Part shown: one piece after another, positions 50,873 through 61,300 of the stretch
Position numbering within the stretch: position 1 is the stretch's first letter
Layout of the letters: every line of letters starts with the position of its first letter
Origin: an uncultured Eubacteriales bacterium
Lineage (GTDB): Bacteria; Bacillota; Clostridia; Oscillospirales; CAG-272
Reading direction: 5' to 3'
Assembly: GCA_905210485.1 (NCBI GenBank)
Contig: CAJLXA010000003.1
Coordinates: 1 to 64,000, forward strand
Length of the DNA stretch: 64,000 bases
The notes under the pieces: model-generated
What the model saw: the letters and a program-made list of their open reading frames with translations, nothing else
Told to the model about the DNA's origin: nothing
The model's database searches: none
Translations under genes and position numbers: made by a program

Positions 50873-53800
50873 ATGAAAAAAGCAAAGTTCACCCGCGCGG
50901 CGGCGTTCTTACTTGCCATGATTATGGCGGTAGGTTCTCTTTTCACTCTCGCCTCCGCCTCTACGGAGTATGAGGACAACACGGGAAATACGGGTACGAT
51001 CACGACACCGACGTATTCTTCCACCTCGTACGCCGCTTATCTGGCTGCACAGGCGGCGCTTCGCCGTCCGGCGCACTCCACGGCATCGGATGCCGAGATC
51101 ATCAAGCAGAACAAAGGAAAGAACGAAATTTACCTTTCGCTCGGTGATTATACGGTCGACGCCGTTTCCACAAGAAGAGGCGTCTATCTCAACGGTATCA
51201 ATGCCTCCGATCCTTCCGTAACGCTGGCGGGTTATGCTGCCGCCGTCGAGAATCTTCCCGACGGGACAACGACGATCTATCTTCCCGAATCCGGCTCGGT
51301 TTCCTGGAAGATCAATGTGCCTGACGCAGGATTCTACGGTGTGCGTATCGAGTATTATCCTCTCGCTGTTGACGGTAAAATTTCTTCCGCCGAAAAGAAA
51401 CTTCTGGTGGACGGGGAACTCCTTTTCAGCGAATGTACCTCACTTGCTTTTGACAAACTCTGGACCTATCAATACGTTTATCGGGAAAATGAAAACGGTG
51501 CTTACATTTTCGTTGCCGATGAGAACGGTACATATACCTTGTCTGTGAACGGCGCGGATGTGAAAGGCGAATATTACCTTGCCACGTTGGCGGATTCCCA
51601 GAACAAGACTTCGGCCGACGGTAAAAAATACGAGCGTGGATTTGCGCAGGATATCAACGGGAACGATATGCGTTCGGATTGCGCGCAGAACCCCGCATGG
51701 CTTACATACACGCTTCAGGATCCGAACGGTCTTTATACCGAAGATCTTCAGATTTATTTCAGTGCGGGCGAGCACGAACTGACGCTCGGCGGTATCCGCG
51801 AAGGATTGCTTGTCAAGTCCATCGTCCTTTTCCCGACCGAAGATCAGCTGACGTATGCCGACTACAGCGATAAGGTGAAAGATCTTCCCGATCATTCCGG
51901 AGACGGAAGCATCATCAGGATCGAAGCGGAAAAACCCGACCTGATCTCCGATTCTTCCGTTTATCCGACAAACGACCGCAGTTCTTCTCTCAACAGCCCG
52001 ACGAATCCTTCTTCCCAGCTTCTCAACGTTATCGGTAAAGAAGGCTATTCGACGGCAGGGCAGTGGGCTTCGTACACGTTCGCCGTGACCAAATCCGGTT
52101 ACTATAATTTTGTATCCCGCTTCAAACAGACCACGCTTGAAGGTATGTTTGCGACCCGCGCTTTGAAACTCTGGTCTTCGGACGGTGAGTTCGGCCTTGT
52201 GGACGGAACCGCAACGGCGCCTTTCGCCGAGGCCAATAATATACGTTTCAATTATGCCAACGCATGGCAGACGACAAAGTTCGGTTATTACGACGCCGAT
52301 AACGCTTTCCATGAATTTACCTTCTATTTAAAGGAAGGCGTGGAATACCACATAGTTCTTGAGGTCAGCCTCGGCGATATGGCTACGGTTATTGATACCG
52401 TTGAAAATTCTTTGTCCGTTATCAACGATTGCTACCTTAATATATTGAAACTCACCGGCACACAACCCGATGAATACCGTTCCTACAACTTCAACCGCGT
52501 CATGCCGAATACGGTGCGCAACCTGAAGAACCAGGCCGCCGTACTGACGGGCGTTGTTGACGAGATGAAACGTATCTGCGGCGTGTCCGGCTCCAACACC
52601 GCAACGCTGAATACCATTGCGATTCTGCTTGAGAAGATGGGCAGTGACGAAGATGAAATCGCGCCCAATCTCGGCAACCTCAAGTCTTACATCGGTAACC
52701 TCGGTACGTGGCTGAACACGGCAAAACAGCAAATGATCATGATTGACTATATGACGGTACAGCCCACGGACGCAAAACTTCCCCGCGCCAATTCAAACTT
52801 CTTCCAGTCCGCATGGTTTGAAATCCGCGCATTTGTTTCCAGTTTCTTTACCGATTATAACGCTATGGGCGTTACCTCGGAAATGTCCAAAGAAAACAGC
52901 ATTGACGTATGGCTTGCCTACGGTCGTGACCAGTCGCAGATCTGGCGTAACCTTATCGACGACGATTTCACTTCCGAAACCGGTATCCCTGTCACATTGA
53001 AACTGGTTACAGCCGGTACGCTTCTGCCTTCCGTTCTTTGCGGCAAAGGCCCTGACGTTTACATCGGCCTTGCGGCGGGCGACACTATCAACTATGCAAT
53101 CCGCAGCGCCATCACCCCGCTCTCGCAATTTGAAGATCTGAATGATTTTGTTATCGGCCCCGACGCCGAAAATCCCCGTTTTGCCCCCTCCGCACTGGTT
53201 CCGCTTCAACTTTACGGCGAAACGTACGGTATTCCCGAAACTTCTTCCTTCTCCATGATGTTCATACGTAACGACATTCTGGAAAACCTCGGCATAGCGG
53301 TTCCCGAAACATGGGACGATCTTCTTGCCGCCGTTCCTGTTCTGCAGGCGAACAACATGCAGATCGGTACTTCCTATGCTTCTCAGTTCAATATGTATCT
53401 CTATCAGCGCGGCGGCGGTCTGTGGCTCTATAACGGCACGGACGGCTATGCGTATGACGATGACTACGCCGGCGCACAGATCGGATACGGCACCAACACG
53501 GCGCTGGACGCTTTCGCCGATGTCTGCCGTTTGTATACCGACCTTTCTTTCCCGGTAACGTTTGACGCGGCCAACCGTTTCCGTACGGGCGAAGTTCCGC
53601 TTATGATTGCCGACTACGTGACTACTTACAACCAGTTGACGGTTTTTGCAACCGAAATCGCCGGTATGTGGCAGTTCACGCTGATCCCCGGAACAGAGAA
53701 ATCGATTTACGATGAAAACGGCGATCCTGTATATGACGTTGAGACCGGCCTGCAGAAAACCTATGTTGATCACACATCCATGACGACGGTGACGGCAACG

Positions 53801-54241
53801 GTTATGCTGCATAATGACAAACGCAGTGCAGAGGATACGCTCCACGCGTGGGAGTTCATGAAGTGGCAGGGCGGTGATAAGGCGCAGGCCACTTACGGTA
53901 ACAAGATGGTTGCCCTTATCGGTCCTTCCGCCAAATATGCCAGTGCCAACACGGTCGCTATCAGCAACCTTTCCTGGACGGCAACGGAACTTGCAAATAT
54001 CAAGGCACAGCTTAACGAACTTGCCGCCATTGAAAACTACCCCGGTTCTTATTATGTGGCCCGTTATGTACAGTTTGCCTTCTACAATGTCGTGAATGAC
54101 GGCGCCGATCCTGCAGATGCTTTGCAGAGTTACATCAATACGATCAATAAAGAAATCACCCGTAAACGTCAGGAGTTTGAATTGCCGACTCTGGATATCG
54201 GTCAGACTCCCGAACAGGCCAGAAAAGCGGCCGGCAACTGA
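50873..54241 (+). CDS. Exported multidomain carbohydrate-binding and ABC solute-binding protein
   Basis: A 1122-residue exported protein. A signal peptide (AAAFLLAMIMAVGSLFTLASAS) has no lipobox Cys. Beta-sandwich regions follow: one at about 75-330, and a CBM6/35-like module at about 345-545 (IIRIEAEKPDL, GQWASYTFAVTKSGYYNFVSRF split here). A helical segment (about 550-660) leads to a family 1 extracellular solute-binding domain from about residue 675 (NSIDVWLAYGRDQSQIW, GKGPDVYIGLAAGD, YGIPETSSFSMMFIRND). This size is two to three times a normal solute-binding protein. It probably captures a glycan through its modules and presents it to the permeases. The ATG at 50873 follows AGGAGGAG; a TTG at 50867 is an alternative. 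Confidence 0.85.
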   Translation: MKKAKFTRAAAFLLAMIMAVGSLFTLASASTEYEDNTGNTGTITTPTYSSTSYAAYLAAQAALRRPAHSTASDAEIIKQNKGKNEIYLSLGDYTVDAVSTRRGVYLNGINASDPSVTLAGYAAAVENLPDGTTTIYLPESGSVSWKINVPDAGFYGVRIEYYPLAVDGKISSAEKKLLVDGELLFSECTSLAFDKLWTYQYVYRENENGAYIFVADENGTYTLSVNGADVKGEYYLATLADSQNKTSADGKKYERGFAQDINGNDMRSDCAQNPAWLTYTLQDPNGLYTEDLQIYFSAGEHELTLGGIREGLLVKSIVLFPTEDQLTYADYSDKVKDLPDHSGDGSIIRIEAEKPDLISDSSVYPTNDRSSSLNSPTNPSSQLLNVIGKEGYSTAGQWASYTFAVTKSGYYNFVSRFKQTTLEGMFATRALKLWSSDGEFGLVDGTATAPFAEANNIRFNYANAWQTTKFGYYDADNAFHEFTFYLKEGVEYHIVLEVSLGDMATVIDTVENSLSVINDCYLNILKLTGTQPDEYRSYNFNRVMPNTVRNLKNQAAVLTGVVDEMKRICGVSGSNTATLNTIAILLEKMGSDEDEIAPNLGNLKSYIGNLGTWLNTAKQQMIMIDYMTVQPTDAKLPRANSNFFQSAWFEIRAFVSSFFTDYNAMGVTSEMSKENSIDVWLAYGRDQSQIWRNLIDDDFTSETGIPVTLKLVTAGTLLPSVLCGKGPDVYIGLAAGDTINYAIRSAITPLSQFEDLNDFVIGPDAENPRFAPSALVPLQLYGETYGIPETSSFSMMFIRNDILENLGIAVPETWDDLLAAVPVLQANNMQIGTSYASQFNMYLYQRGGGLWLYNGTDGYAYDDDYAGAQIGYGTNTALDAFADVCRLYTDLSFPVTFDAANRFRTGEVPLMIADYVTTYNQLTVFATEIAGMWQFTLIPGTEKSIYDENGDPVYDVETGLQKTYVDHTSMTTVTATVMLHNDKRSAEDTLHAWEFMKWQGGDKAQATYGNKMVALIGPSAKYASANTVAISNLSWTATELANIKAQLNELAAIENYPGSYYVARYVQFAFYNVVNDGADPADALQSYINTINKEITRKRQEFELPTLDIGQTPEQARKAAGN

Positions 54242-54282
54242 CGGCCGCCTCTGCAAGCAAAAACTATTGAAGGAGATAAGTC

Positions 54283-55230
54283 ATGCCACAAATAAATGAG
54301 ACAAAGCGCCCGGTATCCCGCAAGGATATGACGAGAGCGCAGTGGACATGGAAAGAAATAAAGAACAACAAAGTCGCGTATCTGATGGTGGCGCCGTTCT
54401 TTATTCTCTTCGTTGTCTTCACTGTATTCCCGGTTATTTTGTCTATGTTCCTGAGCCTTACGGAATTCAACCTTTTGGAAATGCCGAAATGGGTTGGTCT
54501 GCAGAACTATATCCGGCTCTTCCTTGACGACGATATTTTTATCATTGCATGTAAAAACACACTGATCTTCGCGGCGATCACGGGACCCGTTTCCTACATC
54601 ATGTCGTTTCTCGTCGCATGGTTCATTAACGAACTTCCTCCCAAGATCCGTGCGGTTGTTACGCTGGTCTTCTACGCACCGTCCATTTCCGGCTCGGTGT
54701 ATATGGTTTGGAAGATTCTGTTCTCCAGTGACTCTTACGGCTGGGTCAACGGTCTTCTTATTAAGTATAACATTATTGACAGCCCAATCCTGTGGTTTGA
54801 AAATGCCAGTTACGTTATGCCGCTCTGTATTGTGGTGGCATTGTGGACATCGCTCGGTACGGCGTTCCTGTCTTTTATCGCCGGTCTTCAGACCGTGGAC
54901 AGAAGCCTTTACGAAGCGGCGGCCGTGGACGGTATCAAAAACCGTTGGCAGGAAGTGTGGTACATAACGCTTCCGAAGATGCGTCCGCAGTTGATGTTCG
55001 GTGCCGTTCTTTCCATTACAAACGCGTTTGGTTTCGGTGCGGTTGTTACGGCGCTTGCCGGTTTCCCGTCCGTCGACTATGCGGCATGGACGATCATGCA
55101 CCATCTTGACGACTACGGCGGACAACGTTACGAAGTCGGCTATGCTTCGGCAATCGCCGTATTCCTGTTCGTAATCATGATCGGCAGTAACATACTGATC
55201 AAGAAGATACTTTCAAAGGTGGGACAATAA
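54283..55230 (+). CDS. ABC sugar transporter permease, MalF/UgpA type (first pair)
   Basis: A 315-residue permease with six membrane segments, the first at about 31-52 (VAYLMVAPFFILFVVFTVFP). The EAA loop that docks the ATPase is YEAAAVDGIKNRWQEVWYIT then LPKMRP. It follows the binding-protein gene by 41 nt and has AAGGAG before its ATG. It should pair with the next gene product as the membrane pore. Confidence 0.93.
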   Translation: MPQINETKRPVSRKDMTRAQWTWKEIKNNKVAYLMVAPFFILFVVFTVFPVILSMFLSLTEFNLLEMPKWVGLQNYIRLFLDDDIFIIACKNTLIFAAITGPVSYIMSFLVAWFINELPPKIRAVVTLVFYAPSISGSVYMVWKILFSSDSYGWVNGLLIKYNIIDSPILWFENASYVMPLCIVVALWTSLGTAFLSFIAGLQTVDRSLYEAAAVDGIKNRWQEVWYITLPKMRPQLMFGAVLSITNAFGFGAVVTALAGFPSVDYAAWTIMHHLDDYGGQRYEVGYASAIAVFLFVIMIGSNILIKKILSKVGQ

Positions 55231-55231
55231 T

Positions 55232-56119
55232 ATGGCGAGACAAAAATTGCAGAAATTAAGAACCCGCAATCATCGCGTTGTCCTTAACCGTTCCTACGGC
55301 GGCGACGCCGGCATTACGTTTTTCCTCGTCATCATGGGCGCTTTCATGTTCCTGCCGATGCTTTACCTCATTCTGCAGTCGCTGAAGCCTCTTGATGAAC
55401 TCTGGATTTTTCCGCCGAGATTCTATGTTGTGAATCCGACGCTCCAGAATTTCGCCGACCTGTTCTCCCTTATGAACGACTCGTGGGTACCGTTTTCGCG
55501 TTACATATTCAACACCGTTTTCATTACGGTGTGCGGTACTTTCGGCAACCTGATCATCGGATCGCTCGGCGCTTATGCGTTGGCAAAGATGAAATTCCCG
55601 GGACGTCAGTTCATCTTCCAGATTATCGTGCTTTCGCTGATGTTCCATCAGACGGTAAACCAGGTGGCGCACTTCATTATCCTCGGCGCGCTCGGTTGGG
55701 TCGACACCTATCTTGCCATCATCGTTCCGGCCCTGGCAACGACGATGGGCGTTTACCTGATGAAGCAGTTTATGGAATCTTCGGTTTCCGACGCGGTTCT
55801 CGAAAGCGCGCGTCTTGACGGCGCAAGCGAATTCCGGATCTTCCTTACCATCGCCATGCCGATGGTAAAGCCGGCCTGGCTGACGCTGATCATCGAATCG
55901 TTCCGCGGCCTTTGGAACACCGGCGCTTCGATTTACATTCATTCGGAACAGTTGAAAACTTTCAACTATGCCATTACGCAGATCGTTGCCGGCGGTATTG
56001 CCCGTACCGGTGCGTCGGCGGCCGCTTCCGTGGTCATGATGCTCGTTCCGATTACCGTATTTGTTATTAACCAGAGTAAAGTCATCGAAACGATGGGTAC
56101 TTCGGGTATGAAAGATTAA
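55232..56119 (+). CDS. ABC sugar transporter permease, MalG/UgpE type (first pair)
   Basis: A 295-residue permease with six membrane segments. It begins with a basic cytoplasmic N-terminus, then FFLVIMGAFMFLPMLYLILQSLKP. The EAA loop reads LESARLDGASEFRIFLTIAM then PMVKP. Its ATG lies 1 nt after the preceding stop, so the pair is translationally coupled. No ATPase gene accompanies the pair; a shared MsmX-like ATPase elsewhere is likely. Confidence 0.93.
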   Translation: MARQKLQKLRTRNHRVVLNRSYGGDAGITFFLVIMGAFMFLPMLYLILQSLKPLDELWIFPPRFYVVNPTLQNFADLFSLMNDSWVPFSRYIFNTVFITVCGTFGNLIIGSLGAYALAKMKFPGRQFIFQIIVLSLMFHQTVNQVAHFIILGALGWVDTYLAIIVPALATTMGVYLMKQFMESSVSDAVLESARLDGASEFRIFLTIAMPMVKPAWLTLIIESFRGLWNTGASIYIHSEQLKTFNYAITQIVAGGIARTGASAAASVVMMLVPITVFVINQSKVIETMGTSGMKD

Positions 56120-56135
56120 AAAGGAGAGAAGAGAA

Positions 56136-58322
56136 ATGAAAAAGAAAATTTCCGCATTGTTGCTTTTTCTCCTTTGTGCGGTGATGCTTTTCGGAACGGT
56201 ATCTTCCGTTGCCGTAGAGCCTTACCAGACATACACGTATTCCATCGACGGCAAGGCTCTGTATTCTCCGGCGGCGTATACGCCCGCTATGACGGTTGAT
56301 TACAAGTATATGGGACTTGCCAACAACTTTCAGTCGGTTGACGATCTTTTCGTAGGTCCGGATAACCGAGTATATCTTGTTGATGCCGGTGCCAGCTCCG
56401 TTTACGTGCTGTCTCCCTATTATCAAATTGAGAAGAAATCCGACGGCAAAGATTTTGTGCTGAATACGTTTTATAACGGGACTTCGCAGGATAAACTCAA
56501 CAGTCCTAAAGGCGTCTTTGTCAACGACGAATGTATTTATGTATGCGACACCGAAAATTACCGCATTGTTGTGTTTGATCTTGACGGTAATTTCCTGCGC
56601 ATCATTCCTCGTCCGCAGTCCTCGCTTTTCGGAACCGATTCCACGTATAAACCCGTTGCTATGGCTGTTGACCAGTACGGACGTCTTTTCGTGATTTCCT
56701 CAACAACCTATCAGGGCGTCATTGTTATGACCGAAGACGGAACATTTACCGGCTTTATCGGCGCTCAATCGGTTACATACTCCATTGTGGATATTATCTG
56801 GCGCCGTTTCCAGACAAAGGAACAGCGCGAGAATTCGGTGCAGTATGTTTCTACCGAATATAATAACATCACGATCGACGACGACGGATTCATCTACGTT
56901 ACGATTCAACAGCAGGATCTTGAAAAACAGCAGGCTTCTCTGGAAGCGAAAGACTATGAGTATGCCCCTGTCAAAAAACTGAACTCCTCCGGCTCCGAGA
57001 TCATGAAGCGTAACGGTTTCTTCGGACCGGGCGGTGACGTTGACGTGCAGAATTCCACGACCGAAAGCGGCGTACCTACAGGTCCGTCCATTATTGAGGA
57101 CGTGGCTATCGGCCCGGAACAAACCTATTCGATCATTGATACCAAGCGTAATAAGATTTTTACGTATGACCAGAACGGCAACCTGCTCTTCGCGTTCGGC
57201 GACAGCGGTATTCAGCTCGGCAATACGGCAAAACTGAATGCCATCACCTATCAGAAATACGGTGACGCAGGAAAAGACGGAACGGTTAAGCATAAACTTC
57301 TGACGCTGGACAGTTCGACAAAAATGATTACGGTCTTCACATGTACGGAATACGGCAATCTTCTTTATTCCGCACTGAATTATGAAAACAATCGTGATTA
57401 TGTCAATTCGGTCATAGCGTGGAAGAGCGTTCTTGCCCGCAACAATAACTTTGACGCGGCGTATATCGGCGTCGGTAAGGCTTATTACCGTGAGGGCGAG
57501 TACGAGCAGGCTATGGAATATTTCAAAGCCGCTTACGATACCGAAAACTATTCCAATGCGTACTCCGAAGTACGTAAAGAGTGGGTTTCCAAGTACCTTA
57601 TCGTGATTCCGATTGTGGTCATCGTTGTGTTGTTCGCGCTTCTGAAACTGGGGGCTTATGCAAACAAAGTCAATGTGGCCACAGCGACGAAAGGCGGCAA
57701 ACGCACTTTCAAAGAGGAACTTCTGTATTCTTTCCATCTGAAGTACCACCCGTTTGACGGCTACTGGGATCTGAAACATGAAAAACGCGGCTCGGTTCGC
57801 GCGGCGTTGGTGATCCTCGTTGTGACGATCCTGTGCTTCTACTATCAATCGGTCGGCACCGGCTATCTTCTGAATCCGGAGGGAACCTATTCCACAATCT
57901 GGGTACAGCTCATTGCCGTAATAATCCCGCTTTTGTTGTGGGTCGTCGCCAACTGGTGTCTTACCACATTGTTCGACGGTGAGGGTTCGCTGAAGGACGT
58001 ATTTGTCGCTTCGTGCTACAGTCTGGCGCCTCTTCCGCTTCTTCTCATCCTCTCGACGGCATTGTCCAACATCGTTACGAGCGCTGAAGCGCAGATCGTG
58101 CAGTTCCTGATTGTCCTCGGCTATATCTGGGTGGGATTCCTCCTGTTCTTCGGTACCATGGTGACGCACGACTATTCGCTCGGTAAAAACTTCATTACCG
58201 TCATCGGAACGATTGTCGGTATGTGTATTATTATGTTCGTAGCCGTTCTGTTCTCAAGCCTTCTCGGAAAGATGATATCTTTCGTGTCCAACATCATCGT
58301 TGAAATCAACTATCGTCTATAA
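56136..58322 (+). CDS. Exported beta-propeller/TPR protein with C-terminal Yip1-like membrane domain
   Basis: A 728-residue protein of unrecognised function. A signal peptide (KKKISALLLFLLCAVMLFG) is followed by NHL-like propeller blades from about 60 to 430 (SVDDLFVGPDNRVYLVDAG, LNSPKGVFVNDECIYVCDTE, KPVAMAVDQYGRLFV). A TPR-like pair follows at about 425-475 (GKAYYREGEYEQAMEYFKAA). A first membrane segment sits near 487-506, then a short basic cytoplasmic loop, then five more segments (about 545-725) resembling a Yip1 domain. The propeller and TPR should be outside the cell. Its place between two permease pairs suggests a scaffold or gate for the uptake system. The ATG at 56136 follows AAGGAG. 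Confidence 0.78.
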   Translation: MKKKISALLLFLLCAVMLFGTVSSVAVEPYQTYTYSIDGKALYSPAAYTPAMTVDYKYMGLANNFQSVDDLFVGPDNRVYLVDAGASSVYVLSPYYQIEKKSDGKDFVLNTFYNGTSQDKLNSPKGVFVNDECIYVCDTENYRIVVFDLDGNFLRIIPRPQSSLFGTDSTYKPVAMAVDQYGRLFVISSTTYQGVIVMTEDGTFTGFIGAQSVTYSIVDIIWRRFQTKEQRENSVQYVSTEYNNITIDDDGFIYVTIQQQDLEKQQASLEAKDYEYAPVKKLNSSGSEIMKRNGFFGPGGDVDVQNSTTESGVPTGPSIIEDVAIGPEQTYSIIDTKRNKIFTYDQNGNLLFAFGDSGIQLGNTAKLNAITYQKYGDAGKDGTVKHKLLTLDSSTKMITVFTCTEYGNLLYSALNYENNRDYVNSVIAWKSVLARNNNFDAAYIGVGKAYYREGEYEQAMEYFKAAYDTENYSNAYSEVRKEWVSKYLIVIPIVVIVVLFALLKLGAYANKVNVATATKGGKRTFKEELLYSFHLKYHPFDGYWDLKHEKRGSVRAALVILVVTILCFYYQSVGTGYLLNPEGTYSTIWVQLIAVIIPLLLWVVANWCLTTLFDGEGSLKDVFVASCYSLAPLPLLLILSTALSNIVTSAEAQIVQFLIVLGYIWVGFLLFFGTMVTHDYSLGKNFITVIGTIVGMCIIMFVAVLFSSLLGKMISFVSNIIVEINYRL

Positions 58323-58347
58323 CGGTAAACGCATAGGAGTGAATAAA

Positions 58348-61300
58348 ATGAAAATGAAAAATATATTGTCTATGCTTCTTGCCGTCGTCATGGTGTTTGC
58401 TTGCGTAAGCGGACTTTTCGGTACCGTTTCCGTGAAAGCGGCCGATGATACGGACGATGGCGAAGAAGATCTGAAGCCTTATGAAGTGGCGGCGGCCGCG
58501 GCATTGCAAAATGCCTATACGTCGATCAGCGAGAAAGTTCGCCGCGAAAATACTGCCGGATATACCCGCCTTGTGGCAACATCCGCGGACGGCAGTTATG
58601 AGCTTCACGCCAATGTGTACACCGGTGAAGTGTACTATAAAAACACAAAAACCGGTCAGTTCCTGTCCACAAACCCGGCTTCGCTTTCCAGTGTGGCAAC
58701 AGCGCAGAAGCCGTTGGCTTTGTCACAGCTCAGCGTCAAGTATATGGATCTCACCGGCACTACCGCTACTATGGTCAGTTTTACGGAGGCGGCACAGCGC
58801 GGTCAGGTTACCATCAAACAGATTCGTAACGGTATACGCGTCGAATATACCATCGGCCGTACCGATACGAACTATCTGTTGCCCGGCTGGATTACCGAGG
58901 ACCGTTTTGAATCCCTGATTCTGACGCCTATCTGCAACTACATTCTTCAGATCATTTCCGACGAAGCATATGAAGATGTAGATATTGAAGTTCTTCAGAA
59001 CAAATATGCGGAGTATGTAGCCGAGTATGAAGAAAATCCCAAATTGCACGCGGAAAGCTATGCCGATCAGTACGCATTGCTTTCTGTGGGTGACGAATAC
59101 GGCGTGGATCTTACCGATTCCACGTACTCCAAAGCCGCCAATATCGCGTACTTCCAGTACATGAGAATCCGCGCAACGTATGCGTTGCAGGATCCGAATG
59201 ACCTGGCGGACGGCAGCGACGCAAAGATCGAGCTTCTTGCCAAGTATAAAATCTGCTCGCAGGTCGATAAGGATACGGGTAAGTTTTATGTGATTTATAC
59301 GGTTGACGACACGTTGCCCGATAAATCGAAAAAACTTTACGAATCGTATATCAAAACCTACTGTGCCGAAACGTATACGTACGACGACAAGGCGTACGAT
59401 ACCGAAGAAACTGGTTATGTTTCAACGGACGAGGCGCCGGCGTTCTTCCGTATGGCATTGGAATATTCCATTGCCGATGACGGAACGCTTTCGGTTCGCC
59501 TGCCCGCGAACAGTATCCGCTATGACAGCACGAACTTCACCCTTCTCAGCGTGGACGTTCTGCCGTTCTTCGGAGCCGGTAATGTCAATGACGAGGGATA
59601 TGCTTTCTATCCGGACGGAAGCGGCGCGCTCCTTGAGTTTTCCGACCTCCGTTCTCAGGTGTCTGCCGGTTCGCTGACAAACCGTGTATACGGCGAAGAT
59701 TATGTTTACTACAAAATTTCCGCCAAACACCAGGAATCCATTCGTATGCCTGTGTACGGTATTGTCGATACGTCGAAGAGAACGACGCAGATTACCGAAC
59801 TGGACTATGACCGCGTCACCGGCGAAATTATTGAGACAAAGAAAGATATTGTCACTTCCGAAACGACAGGATTTGTCGCTTATCTTACGGAAGGCGAAGC
59901 ACTTGCCTCGCTGACAGTGGCTTTCGGCGGTTCGAGCGCACATAACTATACGTCGATCTATCCGACGTATACACCGACGCCAACCGACTCTTATAAACTC
60001 GTCGACGCTATCTCGGTCAGCACGGACGCGACCGAATGGACAGTGGCATCCAAGAAAAAATATACCGATAATTTCACGATCCAGATCCAGATGCTGAGTG
60101 ATACGGCGAAAGCCACCGAAGCCGGAATCACGAATTATTACGAAGCTTCGTGGATCGGCATGGCTCAGGCTTATCGTGACTTTATATGGAAAGGGAAGAA
60201 TTCGTTTACTTCCGCCGATGTCTCGGACTCTCTGCCTTTGTACATCGAATCGTTCGGTACGGTAAAGGCGACCGACAAAATCCTGTCGATTCCTGTCACC
60301 GTCGACAAAGCGCTGACCACGTTTGACGATGTTATCACCATGTATAAGGAACTTTCCGCATATAAAACCGATTGTGAAGCCAAAGCGGCCGAATATGTGC
60401 AAAAAGCCGCGGCCGCACGCAACGAAAACAATATCATATTGGCGGAAGAATATGAAAAGACGGCAGCGGAGTACGCCGAAAAAGCCGCCGCATCTTCCGA
60501 TATGTCCAATATCAAGTTCAAGTTGACTGGTTTTGCAAACGGCGGTATGACCGCTACATATCCGAACAAGGTAAAATGGATGAAGTCCGTAGGCGGCGCT
60601 CGCGGCTTTGAAAAACTGCTCAACTATGCCGCAAACGATACAAACGGCAAACTCGGCATTTATCCCGAATTTGAATTTTCGTATGTAGCGAACAAAAAGT
60701 CTTTTGACGGCATTTCGCTGAAAGCGGACGCCGCACGTTCGGTCGACAACCGCTATGCAAGCCAGGCTGTGTATGACTGTGTGTATCAGACATTCACGAC
60801 CTACTTCCATGTGCTGATGTCTCCCGACGCCATCGCCAAGCATTACGCGAAATTCACGAAATCCTATAGCAAGAATAAAGGTGTGACCGGTATTTCGGCT
60901 TCCTCGCTCGGCAGCGACCTCAACTCTTCGTTCTCGGAAGACAATCCGCAGAACCGTGAAGACTCCAAGTCGATTCTGTCCGACGTACTGGCCGATATGA
61001 AAGAAGAATACGGTTCGGTCATGATTTCCGGCGGCAATGCTTATACATTGAAATTCGCCGATCATATCATTGACATTCCGCTTGACAGTTCCAACTACAA
61101 GTACTCGTCGAGGACAATACCGTTCATCGGTATGGTGCTTCACGGCTACGTGAACTATGCGGGCGGCGCTACCAACGAAGCAGGCGACAGTAAGTATCAG
61201 CTTCTGCGCTCGATCGAAAACGGCGCGTCTCTCTATTACATTCTTTCGTATGCCAATACCACGATTCTGAAAGACGACCTTCTTCTTAACACGTACTATT

